From: Corythucha ciliata
Lineage: Eukaryota; Arthropoda; Insecta; Hemiptera; Tingidae
Direction: 5' to 3'
Length of the DNA stretch: 64,000 nt
Assembly: GCA_038030265.1 (NCBI GenBank)
Contig: CM075943.1
Location: 38,378,001-38,442,000 of the forward strand
Shown one piece after another: positions 11,151-23,065 of the stretch. The notes beneath the pieces are model-generated. The model searched no databases and was not told where the DNA came from. It worked only from the letters and a program-made list of their open reading frames with translations. Each line of letters begins with the position of its first letter. The stretch's first letter is position 1. Made by a program: the position numbers and the translations under genes.

Positions 11151-13735
11151 ACATTTCACAGTCCCGTGACCGAATTTGTCCAACACTTGGGACTGAGTCA
11201 CTCTTCCTAGCGCGATCTCTGTTGTTTAAAGCGCTCGCATAAAGGGGGATCTCAATCTCAAGAATCGCACTTCATATGTTAATCTCACCGTGATTGGAGG
11301 TTTTGAAGTTCATTCAACCGATATTCCCATCATCGGCGTGTACAAAAATGTCTTTTATAGTTAATTCTCCAGGGAAATAAACATCCTCCCTCGCTGCAGC
11401 CGTTATTTACAATTCGTTGGTCAAGTTATTCTCTCCCCCCCCCCACCTCTTCGTACCATCGACTAAATTGCATCCTTTCTAAAGGGAACAACTTTCCGCA
11501 CGCAAGAAGTGCGGCCTCTCTCACGTGTCTATAACGCCCTCCCTAAACTAAAACGTTGAAAACCGCCCATGCAGAAAGTCGATTTTGTGATTGGATCCTC
11601 TCCGTCTAAAAGGTAATTAGAACCACGTCACTCTTGAAAATCGCCATTCGTCTCAAATTCTTTTTAACACTCCAATGAAACTTTCTTTTATTCAATTAAC
11701 CTCTTTTTCTTTCGGATTTTATCACCCTCCCCCCTCCCTTCACCTGCCAACCAATAATATTCTTCGATGCTGTTGTTTATATGTGAAGAGAGAGCAAGTG
11801 TGAGACATAGAGTGATTGAAACAGGTACGGGGATTTAATGCATGGTGGCTGATAAAAATGATAAAAAGAAACAAAGTTAGTGAGATAGAGGGGGGGGGGA
11901 AGGACCTGTGAAAAACACGGGGAAGATTTATGGTATTTATATGCCTTGGAAAATGGTGATACTAATAGAATGTTTACACTGATGTAAAAGCTTGTTCAGA
12001 ATGCTCCCTTGGCTTTCACATCCACGCCTCTTAAACAATTTATTAGCATCGTAATAATTCATAACTGTCTACTTTTTTGAATTATAATAACCCGGCGATG
12101 TTTTTTTTCCTCTAAGAGATAAATATGGAAGAATGGAGGCTGGGAACTTCTTTTCCCTGTAGGTACTGCCTACGTCTCTTCCTCTCAAATGTATTAAAGT
12201 CTGCCGAGATTTGCGGGAGCACTTTTCAACGAAGTAAAATTTCATAAAAGTTGCGTAATTTCCCCGATGAAACCTTTTTCGAAAGGAAAAGTAAAGACGC
12301 GTTTCATACAAACCTTTAGGGGCTTCTTTCTTAAGGTAAATTGTTCCAGGAGAAAACGGTTAATGTTAATATTAGAAGAGGACGCTCGGAGTTATGTACT
12401 TATATGTTTCTGGAGTAGTAAAACATACACCAACCTCGCCCCCCTTACACCCTCCAATCATCCACATCCTTTTGCATCCCAACCCGCTGTCATTCCCCTC
12501 TCCCACCATTTCAAACACCCTCGTCTTGCCATTACAGAAGGGCTTTGCCAGGGTTCTACATCATTCCTATGGGCTATAAATGTACGATCTCGTCCCATGG
12601 CTCCTATCCATACTGTCACTATTTCAATATTCATCGCTTAGGCATCGGGAGCCGCTGAAGAGAAAACGAGGATGTGTAGGGGGGGGGGCGGAGCGAAGCC
12701 TTTTCTTGCATTTTCCTCTCTACCCCCTTGCTCGCAATAACCTACTATCTCTTGGAAAGCAGTAGGAGACGCCTTTTTTTCAAGACGATACTGAAGGGGC
12801 GGAGACCACTTGGGACGTATTTCCCTGGTGACTTTATTTTCTTTAATAAATCATACTCGCTTCAGTTTTTTGATTAAAATAGTAAATACTTTACTTTTTT
12901 CTTTATAATATTAGATTCTGGCGACTTTTCTCAAAAGCGAGGACTCTCGATTATTAACTCGAAGGAGCGCTGACATTTTTTTGTGATAAAGGTGTTTTAG
13001 GAGGAATTATGTGTAATAAAGTATATAATTTACATGTTATTACTTATGTTAATTAATTTAAATATGCAAATCTAAAAAAAAACTCAGAAGGTGATGTCGT
13101 TGGTCAGTGGAGGGAGGAACAAGATTTTCTTTATGAGACTAAACTTAGCTGCCACAATAGAGAAGAGGGAGGGCCAAAGTGAGAAGTTCAAGTACCAACC
13201 TACCTTCAAAAAAGCCTCGGCGCCAGTTCTTGATGAATCTCATGAAACTCAAATGAAACTACTCTTATTTATTCATCTTTTTTTTTCTTTTTTTTAAAAG
13301 GGTGCTACAACTTAAAGAGATGGGATTTAACAGGAATTACTCGAGTAAAGAGGATTACCGTGGGCGCCGCCGCCTTTCAAACGGTCTACATTAACGAGAT
13401 TTCCCAAGTTTACCTTCGTATTTTTCCCTCTTATACTTAATGATACGAGAGTCGAAAACTAGGTTATTGGAAGCTCGTTCATCACAATTAGTTTCTCCGT
13501 ACAATTCGGAATAAGAAGTGCTGGCGCCCCCCCCTCCCAGAAAATCAGCAGATATCTGTGCCAAGTTTGATATTGTCGAAGCATGCAATATTGTGATTAA
13601 CAATGGCCTTGGTGGTCCAAATACACGTGATGGTGCACTAACTCACAGCGAATCACTTTTCTATTGGAAGCCCTGCGTTCTTTCTGCAGACTACATAGTT
13701 ATTAGAGACGCTTTCCGGTATTTCACTCGAGAGTG
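11151..13735. other. Unique non-coding sequence
   Basis: No gene is recognised. Short C and G runs occur at 11437-11447, 11891-11899 and 12681-12689. The open frames are short and without domain features, including 13518-13736 (+), whose composition is slightly more protein-like but which I could not assign. Confidence 0.5.
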
Positions 13736-13742
13736 ACAGACA

Positions 13743-14345
13743 GGGCCGTGGATAGAATATTCGGGGCCGGGAATGATACTCAATGCAATGGGGCCCTTTC
13801 CACTGACCGCCCTCCCTCAAGACCGGTAGGAAACCTCTTTCCCATTTTCTTCGATTTCCAATGATTTTCTTTTCGTCCCTTTCATGATTTCCAAAATCGT
13901 GTGTCCTTGAATTTTTATTTTCCTTCCTTACTTGATGCCCGAAACCCGGGCCTCCAAGAGATTGGGGGGGGGGGGGGTCAGTGAGAAACCGACCTCGCGA
14001 CAGGCTTAACTCCAATCTCAACAAAACTCCAAACATGAAAAGCTCTGACCACATCAGTGCTCCAACCACAGCCAAGTTCCAAACCTCCAACCATAGTCAT
14101 GCTGCAACCGTATAGTAATTCTCCAACCAGATTCAAGCTATACCCACACAGAAATGTCCCTCCGACAGACAGAAAGCCCCATCTACGAAAAGCTACTACC
14201 ACAGAAATCTCCAACCACAGTAAATCTCCCAGCCATGATAAACCTGATAACACAAAACATTTTAACTGCAGTAAACCACAGCAGTGCTCCAGCCTCTGTG
14301 AAAGCTCTAACCATATTTCCATCCAAACTGGCTAATCACGCCCCA
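13743..14345. repeat. hAT-like terminus followed by ~20-bp CCAAC repeat
   Basis: CAGGGCCGTGGATAG at 13743 resembles the hAT-like end at 8145, followed by GGGGCCGGG; no matching right end was found. From about 13995 to 14340 there is a degenerate repeat with units like CTCCAACCACAGTAAAGCTC, read at least 12 times on the plus strand. Open frames on both strands here are by-products of the repeat. A G run of 15 lies at about 13963-13977. Confidence 0.55.
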
Positions 14346-14352
14346 AAATTCT

Positions 14353-15535
14353 AAAAAATTTCGCTCCGGCAGCTGGCGGTCGGAAAGAGTGCATTTCATT
14401 TTGTATACGGATACCCTAAGCCGTCCCAGAAGTAGTAATGTTGAGACCATGATTTGTTTCGTTTATGTTTGACCCTCCCTCGTACTGTTTGCTGCCGGGT
14501 TTGTTTAAGCTGAACTTAATGGGAATCAAAGGCTATTTCAAAATGGAATCATCATACCGAATAATGCTTCTGGAATCAACTGGTGATTTGTTGTGATTTT
14601 TTTACCATTTCAACCCCTATTTTCCCCCCTCCACCTTGACCGATTTGGCCCAAATGCAATACCGACCGGGGCCTTATGACTACTGATTTTTGTGCCAAAG
14701 CGCGTTCCGCTAAATTAATTTCTACGAGAGTTATCGTGCTAACAAGGCCTCACACTTACTTCCACCACGGGGACATCGCCCCCTCCCCCTCGACTTTTTC
14801 AAAAAATTAAAATGGGAATCAAAGGCTAGTCTAACATGGAGTATACGTACTGAATATGATGCTTCTAGAATCAACTGGTGATTTTTAGTGATTTTTTTAC
14901 CATTTCAACCCCTATTTTTCCCCCCACCTCCTTCACCGATTTGGCCCAAATGCAATACCGACCGGGATCTTATGACTACTGATTTTTTAGATAAAGCGCG
15001 TTCTGCTAAATTAATTTCTACGAGAGTTATCGTGCTAACAAGACCACACACTTACTTCCACCCCGGGGGCACCACCCCCTCCCCCTTGACTTTTTCAAAA
15101 AATCAAAATGGGAATCAAAGGCTAGTCCAACATGGAGTATACGTACCGAATATGATGCTTCTAGAATCAACTGGTGATTTTTAGTGATTTTTTGACGACT
15201 TCAAGCCCAATTTTCCCCCCCTCCAACTTGACCGATTTGGCCCAAATGCAATACCGACCGGTGTCTTATGACTACTGATTTTTGTGCCAAGGCGCGTTCC
15301 GCTAAACTAATTTCTTCGAGAGTTATCGTGCTAACAAGAAAACGGTCATTATATATATATAATATATATAATGTATATATAATGTATATATACATTATAA
15401 TTCATTAATGAATTCCGGAGACCACTGAATTCGTGTTCTAGAGGTTCTGAAACGTGAAAAAAACATGACATGACCCATGTTTGCCACCATCACGACGAGA
15501 CCAATAGTGCATTTTTCAGAACGAAATGCACTAAA
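14353..15535 (+). mobile_element. Non-autonomous element with 296-bp internal repeats, copy A
   Basis: The left end carries TCGCTCCGGCAGCTGGCGG then AGTGCATTTCATT. The right end carries a stem-loop at 15505-15533 (TAGTGCATTT and its inverse) followed by AAA. Between them are three tandem copies of a unit whose landmark CGATTTGGCCCAAATGCAAT starts at 14641, 14937 and 15233, exactly 296 bp apart. Subterminal inverted AGTGCATTTC, central tandem repeats and a 3' hairpin ending in CTAA recall non-autonomous Helitron/Helentron (HINE-like) elements, but that class is an inference. A full inverted copy is at 32686-33797. There is no coding capacity. Confidence 0.7.
15350..15395. repeat. (TA)n-rich microsatellite
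   Basis: TATATATA-rich tract inside the 296-bp-repeat element near its right end. The second copy of the element has only a short AT stretch at the equivalent place, so the tract expanded after the copies separated. Confidence 0.85.
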
Positions 15536-15539
15536 AATC

Positions 15540-16250
15540 GAAAAACTGACGATTCGCGCTTTAGATGTAGCTTGACGACTATTCGAGACATGAAAATTAC
15601 ATAACTGGCTTTTTGCGCCAATAAATTGTTAAACTGGTGATTCGCACTTTTAAAATGACTGGTTCAGCGTTCACACTCTAGAATTGACTATTCTGACAAT
15701 TCATGCCCTTAAAAAAAGTCGCACTAGCTATGCGCGTACGTGCCCTAAAAATGGCCATAATGACGATTGACGCCCGAAAACTAACCAATCTTGGCTATTC
15801 ACGCCCTTATCATGAAAGCAATTACTTAATACGCCGTGAAAATGGCTAATGGCTAAACTGGCTATTCGTGTCTTTGAAAGGGCTGAAGTCACAATTCAGG
15901 CCTAACTAGTCCTTCATGCCCTTACAGATGGCGTGTCTGGCGATTATTGGCGCCTTCAATATTGCTGAACTGACAATAACGGCGCCCCAAAAACGGTCAA
16001 ACTGCAAGCTATTCACGCCCTAAAATTTACCACACTGACCCTATGCGCTCTAGAAATGGCTCAGACTGACGACGTGATAATAGAAAAATTGACCATTCGC
16101 ACTGTAGAATGGATCAAACTGACCGTTAAAGTGACGATTCGTACCCTATTAAATAGCCAAACTGAATTACTGATCGGTACCTAAAACATGGTCAAACTGG
16201 CTATTCATGCCCTAAAAGGATTGAATCCGCTCCCTAAAAAAGATAAATGA
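15540..16250 (+). repeat. 30-bp degenerate minisatellite, block in duplication copy 1
   Basis: Roughly 22 units of about 30 bp resemble CCCTAAAAATGGCCAAACTG then ACGATTCACG. Landmarks are AACTGGCTATTC, TGACGATT, CGCCCTAAAA and ATGCCCTTA. Divergence between units is high. The block continues into the retrotransposon fragment at 16321 and is copied with it in the downstream tandem duplication (17855-18510). Confidence 0.75.
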
Positions 16251-16320
16251 CGATCGGTGTGGATGCATTCTTCTGAACCACGTTTGAAATAGCAAAAAAC
16301 CGTGGAGTTGTGTTTTGAAG

Positions 16321-16773
16321 GTGCCTAATCTGAGAAATAAGGTTATGGAAGAGCGAATAGGATGGCTGCCAGGGCATGCTGGCATCCCGAGGAACGAGAG
16401 AGCGGATGAGTTAGCGGCGGAGGCTCATTGTAGACAGACAAAAGTGGGGATAAAGAAATACGAGGACAAAACAATGAAGTGTTGGGACTAGGAAGGAAAC
16501 AAGCCAGAACGATAGTGAGAGTGTACTCAGGTCACTTCGCAGTGCAGAAACACTTGCACACGATGGGAATGATAGCGGGTCCAACTTGCGAGGTGGGTGG
16601 GCTGCAGGAGGGAGACCATGAGGCATGTTCTTTGCGGCTGTGACAGATTCGCGGCAGCAAGAATGGCAATATTCGGAACGGACGGACTAACCGAACTAGA
16701 ATTCTCCAGGACTCAGGGAGTTCGAGCGCTGGAGTTTCTAGGGAGGGTAAGGAGGTTTGAGGAGACGAACTAG
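16321..16773 (+). pseudogene. Non-LTR retrotransposon RNase H end, copy 1
   Basis: The frame starting at 16321 encodes RIGWLPGHAGIPRNERADEL followed by AAEAH. This is the WxPGHxGIxGNExAD signature of an RNase H domain as found in jockey/R1/I-type LINEs, with its histidine and terminal aspartate region visible. That frame stops at 16486. After frameshifts, the characteristic tail follows: a Cys-bearing GPTCEV segment, then ETMRHVLCGCDRF (His-Cys-Cys spacing typical of the region after RNase H), ending at TAG 16771-16773. The reverse transcriptase is missing, so this is a 5'-truncated, inactive copy. The following 3' untranslated region carries the tail shared with the SINE at 645-975. Confidence 0.85.
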
Positions 16774-16876
16774 CCCTTCCGAGCCCGGGTCGCTCAATGG
16801 GTATGACGTAGGAGCCTACTTGTGGCCTTGGCGCGTCGCTGGACTCCGCTTGGCCGGGAAGGCACCCCCCCCCCCT
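16774..16876 (+). mobile_element. LINE 3' untranslated tail shared with SINE
   Basis: From 16797 to 16868 this matches the SINE tail at 898-968 almost base for base (GACGTAGGAGCC, ACTTGTGGC, TTGGCCGGGAAGGCACCCCC). It lies directly after the LINE stop codon and ends in a run of C. Tail sharing is the usual basis for a SINE using a partner LINE's reverse transcriptase; the mobilisation itself is inferred. The second copy is at 19034-19136. Confidence 0.75.
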
Positions 16877-17856
16877 CTCAAATGGAAGAGCGAATGTCTC
16901 TGGCGAAATTGGGGTTTAATCAAGCCAAAATCATGAGAATTTTTTCGTCGTTCGTTTTTCGCCGTTTTTCGTGCTATCCGAACCTGCGAACTGAAGAGAT
17001 ACAGCCGTGTTTGTGATGAGATAAGAATTCCTGAAATTGAGTTTTAAAGTAGCCAAATCAAAGGTTGTGATGGGTGGGGGTGTTTTAATTTTTTCTCGTC
17101 CTTTCTCTCTAAATTCTTGCTGTCGAAGATCCGAAAAGCTTTCAAACGATGCGCGATTGCCGGTGGAAAACACTATAAGAATTGTTCCTTCAAAGCCTGC
17201 GAATCACTTTGAGTAACTCCAAGGTTTGAAGCTCCAAACAGCAGCTTCTCGCTTTGTTGAAGAATTTTTCTCAATTTGTTGTCTGCTATAGAAAACTCGA
17301 TAACGTATTATTTGTCCTCCTGAAATGTCGCTCTTTCGCGCCCGCTGTTGTTTTTTTTTTTTTATTATCAACGAACTCCATGCTTAGCACGTTTCACGAA
17401 GAGCTTAACATCCCACCACTTCAATGCCCTGATTTTGTTCGATGTCCTACGCATTTTTAACATGAGAGCTTTTCTCCCCTCGTCTTTCCATCATTTCTTC
17501 GTATAACAAATGGACAGAGGCGAGTATACGTAATGGATTCAGATTATTGTACTAATCCTTAAAACGTGAGTAATCCCTCGAAGATCAGTTTTGAAATGGG
17601 AAAACGGGGAGAGGGTAGTACTGGGCGCTAGATGAAAATCAAGGAGGTTTAGGTTGGTTGTTGTGAGGGAATGGACCCTTGTGATGTTGGTGGGGTAGGG
17701 GAGGGAAGTGTGTGAGAGATTGTCATGGTGGAATCAATAGTTATCGAGAAGGGTGAAGATGTGAGAGCGTAAACGGGAAACAAAAACCCTCGTGGACTAG
17801 GGGGTGAAAGGGATTGGAGCCCGTGTGCGGTTGTGTATGCTCATCATGTCCTCAAA
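16877..17856. other. Unique part of tandem duplication, copy 1
   Basis: No gene is recognised. It contains a T run at about 17349-17362 and G-rich segments at 17590-17720. The open frames here repeat in copy 2, with one amino-acid difference caused by the change at 17279; the shared indel changes one frame end. There is no sign of coding constraint. Confidence 0.5.
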
Positions 17857-20117
17857 TTACATAACTGGCTTTTTGCGCCAATAAATTGTTAAACTGGTGA
17901 TTCGCACTTTTAAAATGACTGGTTCAGCGTTCACACTCTAGAATTGACTATTCTGACAATTCATGCCCTTAAAAAAAGTCGCACTAGCTATGCGCGTACG
18001 TGCCCTAAAAATGGCCATAATGACGATTGACGCCCGAAAACTAACCAATCTTGGCTATTCACGCCCTTATCATGAAAGCAATTACTTAATACGCCGTGAA
18101 AATGGCTAATGGCTAAACTGGCTATTCGTGTCTTTGAAAGGGCTGAAGTCACAATTCAGGCCTAACTAGTCCTTCATGCCCTTACAGATGGCGTGTCTGG
18201 CGATTATTGGCGCCTTCAATATTGCTGAACTGACAATAACGGCGCCCCAAAAACGGTCAAACTGCAAGCTATTCACGCCCTAAAATTTACCACACTGACC
18301 CTATGCGCTCTAGAAATGGCTCAGACTGACGACGTGATAATAGAAAAATTGACCATTCGCACTGTAGAATGGATCAAACTGACCGTTAAAGTGACGATTC
18401 GTACCCTATTAAATAGCCAAACTGAATTACTGATCGGTACCTAAAACATGGTCAAACTGGCTATTCATGCCCTAAAAGGATTGAATCCGCTCCCTAAAAA
18501 AGATAAATGACGATCGGTGTGGATGCATTCTTCTGAACCACGTTTGAAATAGCAAAAAACCGTGGAGTTGTGTTTTGAAGGTGCCTAATCTGAGAAATAA
18601 GGTTATGGAAGAGCGAATAGGATGGCTGCCAGGGCATGCTGGCATCCCGAGGAACGAGAGAGCGGATGAGTTAGCGGCGGAGGCTCATTGTAGACAGACA
18701 AAAGTGGGGATAAAGAAATACGAGGACAAAACAATGAAGTGTTGGGACTAGGAAGGAAACAAGCCAGAACGATAGTGAGAGTGTACTCAGGTCACTTCGC
18801 AGTGCAGAAACACTTGCACACGATGGGAATGATAGCGGGTCCAACTTGCGAGGTGGGTGGGCTGCAGGAGGGAGACCATGAGGCATGTTCTTTGCGGCTG
18901 TGACAGATTCGCGGCAGCAAGAATGGCAATATTCGGAACGGACGGACTAACCGAACTAGAATTCTCCAGGACTCAGGGAGTTCGAGCGCTGGAGTTTCTA
19001 GGGAGGGTAAGGAGGTTTGAGGAGACGAACTAGCCCTTCCGAGCCCGGGTCGCTCAATGGGTATGACGTAGGAGCCTACTTGTGGCCTTGGCGCGTCGCT
19101 GGACTCCGCTTGGCCGGGAAGGCACCCCCCCCCCCTCTCAAATGGAAGAGCGAATGTCTCTGGCGAAATTGGGGTTTAATCAAGCCAAAATCATGAGAAT
19201 TTTTTCGTCGTTCGTTTTTCGCCGTTTTTCGTGCTATCCGAACCTGCGAACTGAAGAGATACAGCCGTGTTTGTGATGAGATAAGAATTCCTGAAATTGA
19301 GTTTTAAAGTAGCCAAATCAAAGGTTGTGATGGGTGGGGGTGTTTTAATTTTTTCTCGTCCTTTCTCTCTAAATTCTTGCTGTCGAAGATCCGAAAAGCT
19401 TTCAAACGATGCGCGATTGCCGGTGGAAAACACTATAAGAATTGTTCCTTCAAAGCCTGCGAATCACTTTGAGTAACTCCAAGGTTTGAAGCTCCAAACA
19501 GCAGCTTCTCGCTTTGTTGAAGAATTTTTCTCAATTTGCTGTCTGCTATAGAAAACTCGATAACGTATTATTTGTCCTCCTGAAATGTCGCTCTTTCGCG
19601 CCCGCTGTTGTTTTTTTTTTTTTATTATCAACGAACTCCATGCTTAGCACGTTTCACGAAGAGCTTAACATCCCACCACTTCAATGCCCTGATTTTGTTC
19701 GATGTCCTACGCATTTTTTAACATGAGAGCTTTTCTCCCCTCGTCTTTCCATCATTTCTTCGTATAACAAATGGACAGAGGCGAGTATACGTAATGGAAT
19801 CAGATTATTGTACTAATCCTTAAAACGTGAGTAATCCCTCGAAGATCAGTTTTGAAATGGGAAAACGGGGAGAGGGTAGTACTGGGCGCTAGATGAAAAT
19901 CAAGGAGGTTTAGGTTGGTTGTTGTGAGGGAATGGACCCTTGTGATGTTGGTGGGGTAGGGGAGGGAAGTGTGTGAGAGATTGTCATGGTGGAATCAATA
20001 GTTATCGAGAAGGGTGAAGATGTGAGAGCGTAAACGGGAAACAAAAACCCTCGTGGACTAGGGGGTGAAAGGGATTGGAGCCCGTGTGCGGTTGTGTATG
20101 CTCATCATGTCCTCAAA
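17857..20117 (+). repeat. 2260-bp tandem duplication, copy 2
   Basis: Near-identical repeat of 15596-17856. After its end, sequence continues into CCTCAAAGTACGTTACTG, the original right flank, which shows where copy 1 was joined. The very low divergence implies a very recent event, or an error in joining haplotypes in the assembly. Confidence 0.95.
18581..19033 (+). pseudogene. Non-LTR retrotransposon RNase H end, copy 2
   Basis: Duplicate of the fragment at 16321-16773, carrying the same RNase H signature, the same frameshifts and the same stop. Because the defects are shared, the element was already broken when the segment was duplicated; it did not insert twice. Confidence 0.85.
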
Positions 20118-22980
20118 GTACGTTACTGTTTTTGACTGGCATCAATAAAAGGGAGATCAGCATTAATTAAACAAATAGAGTGTCCCCCTTCCCTCTTTTA
20201 TAAATGAAAATTCTTGGCATTGTGTGCGTACGTTCCAGAGAAGGGGGAGGTGGTTTAAGCTGCGATCTACTGTCTGATGATGAGTCAAAACTTCAAAAAG
20301 CTCTCCTTCTTAATTAAATAGTTTGAGGTCCTCAACCCGATAAAAGCGAAGTTGTTCAATTTTTTTTTTTTTTTTTTTTTTTTGCTCCATGCTGATTAAT
20401 CAGAGGCCCGATTGCGTCACACGCTTTTGCCTTCGTCACAGGGTGAAACTTGAAAAAATGTATGTATATAAAAAAAATTCCCCTAGGAAATGATAAAATT
20501 TCTGCTGCCCCACTCGCTCCTTCTATACCAATCTTTTTTGTCGCTTCCCCTCTTCTTTTTATACATTGTCACAGCCACACCCCAACCTTTCTATGTCATT
20601 AACTAATTGCTCTCTCAAGATGAATTTTTCACGTTTATTTTCTTAATTTGATATCATGTAATTAGCAGCAGGTTTTTCCCTCAGGGCTATCGATCCACTC
20701 GCACACAATATTCTGTCTCCTACATGGCATTCAGTCCATTAAAAGCCGAAAAGCCTCATTTCCCTTGCGGTCCATCAGTGTGTATCGGTAAAAAGGGTGA
20801 GTTTGAAGGGGTGCCAATTTGATAAGAATTAAATCCAATTAATCGCTTAAATCTGTAGGAAACAAAGGGTTTATCGTACAATTTTCGGTCGGAAGTTTAC
20901 AAAACGCATTCAAACTCTCCTCTCATCCACACCAACCTTGTTGCTGCGGGGATGAGTACAGGACACGCATTATTTGATTTACGAGAGGTATAGTTGGGAT
21001 GAATACAGAAGGCGCGAGTTGGATGGAATATAGTCATAGGTGGGAGGGGAAGCGAAGGGATTTAATCCTAGAACAGAAGCATTAGTTCATGGTGACAACC
21101 CAGAGTTTAATCGAGCCGAAGAAGCGGCTTAGCTCTTCGACATACGCAAAAGGTTCCTAAGCTGTCCCCTCTCTGTTGCACCACCTTTAAGGTTTTATTA
21201 ACGCTTGCTTAGTTTTGTAGATGATATAAATGCGATTTAAAAAAAGAGAGACAGAGAGAGAAGGAAAACAGTGGTGGCATCATAATTGTAGAATTTCTCC
21301 GCCCGTAATTAATTATACTATAGTTTTCTATACCAACTCACTGTTTTCTATACTATCACGTGGGATAACAAAGGACGCGTGTTCATTTTAGTTTGATATT
21401 GTATGCTGACAATGAGCTTCTTTCCCGGAACATGGATATCCAAATACTTTTCTTTGTTAATTAAGGGCGTTCTATTAGCTGATTGAACAATTAATAACTC
21501 AATTATTAATCGAATCATTTTTAACTGACGTAATTATTCAGGAAAATGGTAGTTTTATTACCAAAATTATCTTATCCGACGCTGTACGTTTGTGAATTCT
21601 TTTATTTTCGAAAGACCGCTTTGGGCGTAACTAAGTTGCTCCTGGGAGTATATAGTCAGAAACATATGCTTTACAGCCGTCGAAAGGACATTTTACGGTC
21701 TAGGCCCTCATTTAAAAGGGAAAGGAAATGACTGTGTACAATGAATTGGAAGACCTTCCTCGAAAAGGGTATAGACTTTCAACACGAAGACGAGCTCGAA
21801 AATAAATTAAAACATTGAACAAACAGTAGTTACAAAAGTAAAGTAATTTTGATCCGTTCACCTCGGGCAAGGAAATAAAGTGTTTGGTATAGCTAGAAAG
21901 CATTTCTAAAACTGTAAAATGATCAACCGAAACCGCACGTGCATGTTCCTCTCACCGAGACCAAAGAAACGTTTCAATGAAGCACGATAAATCGAATTAA
22001 ACAGTCCTTTCTCCCCCTTCCCGTTAAAAATGTATAATGCGCATAATTATGAATGGGGGCGTGGGGGTATCGAACTTGATTACACGCTAGTGAAGAGGAT
22101 GCCCTTAAACAACTCAATTACAACAGTAAATGATAGCCTTTTGGACTGTATACTGTTAACAGTTCCGTCACGTACTTCGAATAACTCCACAATTAACGTG
22201 TATACGTTCTCCTCCGTTTCTCTCTTGTTTCATATTCTAATCAAGGTTGTCATTTGTGAAACATTCGGGAGAGCATCATTTCGATAAGAATTCAATTCGG
22301 AGGAAAGAAACTTGGTTTCAAGATGAGTGTATAATAACGCTGTTTCTCCGAATATGACAAAGTAATGCTGCGACCAAAAAAAAAAAGTTGTGTATCATGT
22401 CCCACTTCATATTTATGACTTGTCAGACCGTTTGTCGCCCTATTTTCAGCGCTGAGGTGAGCAGATAAAACTGATTCATTCGCGTTTTACTATTCAGAGT
22501 GAGAGGGAAGTGTTAGTGATAGAAGAAGCAAGAGAAATCATTCTCACGCCACGATCATCATACATAACATATATTTCAGTCATTTTATTCGTGATAACAA
22601 GGTTGACCCAACCCAACAAATTATATTACTTTCAACGTGCAGTTTCCTCTCGCCCTTGTTCAGTGAAAACTAAGTTGATGCCCAGGCGGCACTTGAGCTC
22701 TGATTAAGAAAAAAATTGGGATGATCCAAAATAATTTTTGTGGAAGTCAGAAAAGCGGATTCAGATTTCCTCTGTCTTAAGAGGATTCAAACTAAGAATT
22801 AGAAGAAAATAATAAGAATAAAAAGTTGTCCGGATGGGCGATATGGCCGTAGTTAGAGGTGTTCTTATGTTTGTTGGGGGGAGGGGCATACTTTCGCGCT
22901 CCACTCCCCCCCCCCCGTTTTTGTACGAATTAAATTTTGCGGGTTGACTTTTCAGATTATTGTCACTCAACGATACAAGT
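20118..22980. other. Unique non-coding sequence
   Basis: No gene is recognised. It holds a 24-base T run at 20360-20383, (GA)n near 21246-21264, an A run near 22376-22386, and a G/C-run pair near 22875-22917. The segment 21290-21560 is very rich in AATTAAT-type sequence. It has the general look of a long intron or spacer. Confidence 0.5.
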
Positions 22981-22987
22981 ATAGTTG

Positions 22988-23065
22988 GTTTACAAAATGA
23001 ACTCTTGTCTGCCCACTTAAATCATTTAAATGGACAGACAAGAGTTTCATTTTGTAAATTGAGAC
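22988..23065. repeat. Hairpin with ~28-bp arms
   Basis: TTTACAAAATGAACTCTTGT at the left arm is matched in inverse by ACAAGAGTTTCATTTTGTAA at the right, with one extra base in the right arm and a short centre (CCCACTTAAATCATTTAAAT). GTATAGTTGG stands just left of the hairpin and again at 23103, about 45 bp to its right. It could be a tiny foldback element; no function is evident. Confidence 0.75.

Larger units (their letters stand above)
15596..17856 (+). repeat. 2260-bp tandem duplication, copy 1
   Basis: This segment is repeated immediately downstream with an offset of 2260 bp. It contains the 30-bp minisatellite, the 3' end of a non-LTR retrotransposon and about 980 bp of unique sequence with a T run near 17350. 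I found only three differences from copy 2: T versus C at 17279/19539, a one-base T length difference near 17457, and T versus A at 17537/19798. The junction shows a short AAA overlap (CCTCAAA joined to AAATTAC), which suits a microhomology-mediated event or an assembly duplication. Confidence 0.95.

Noticed and set aside
13978..14335. Overlapping frames on both strands of 92-114 codons
   Set aside because: They are produced by the 20-bp CTCCAACCACAG repeat, whose period gives long stop-free stretches by chance.
16321..19033. Two independent LINE insertions
   Set aside because: Both copies carry identical frameshifts and the same flanks, so they come from one segmental duplication.
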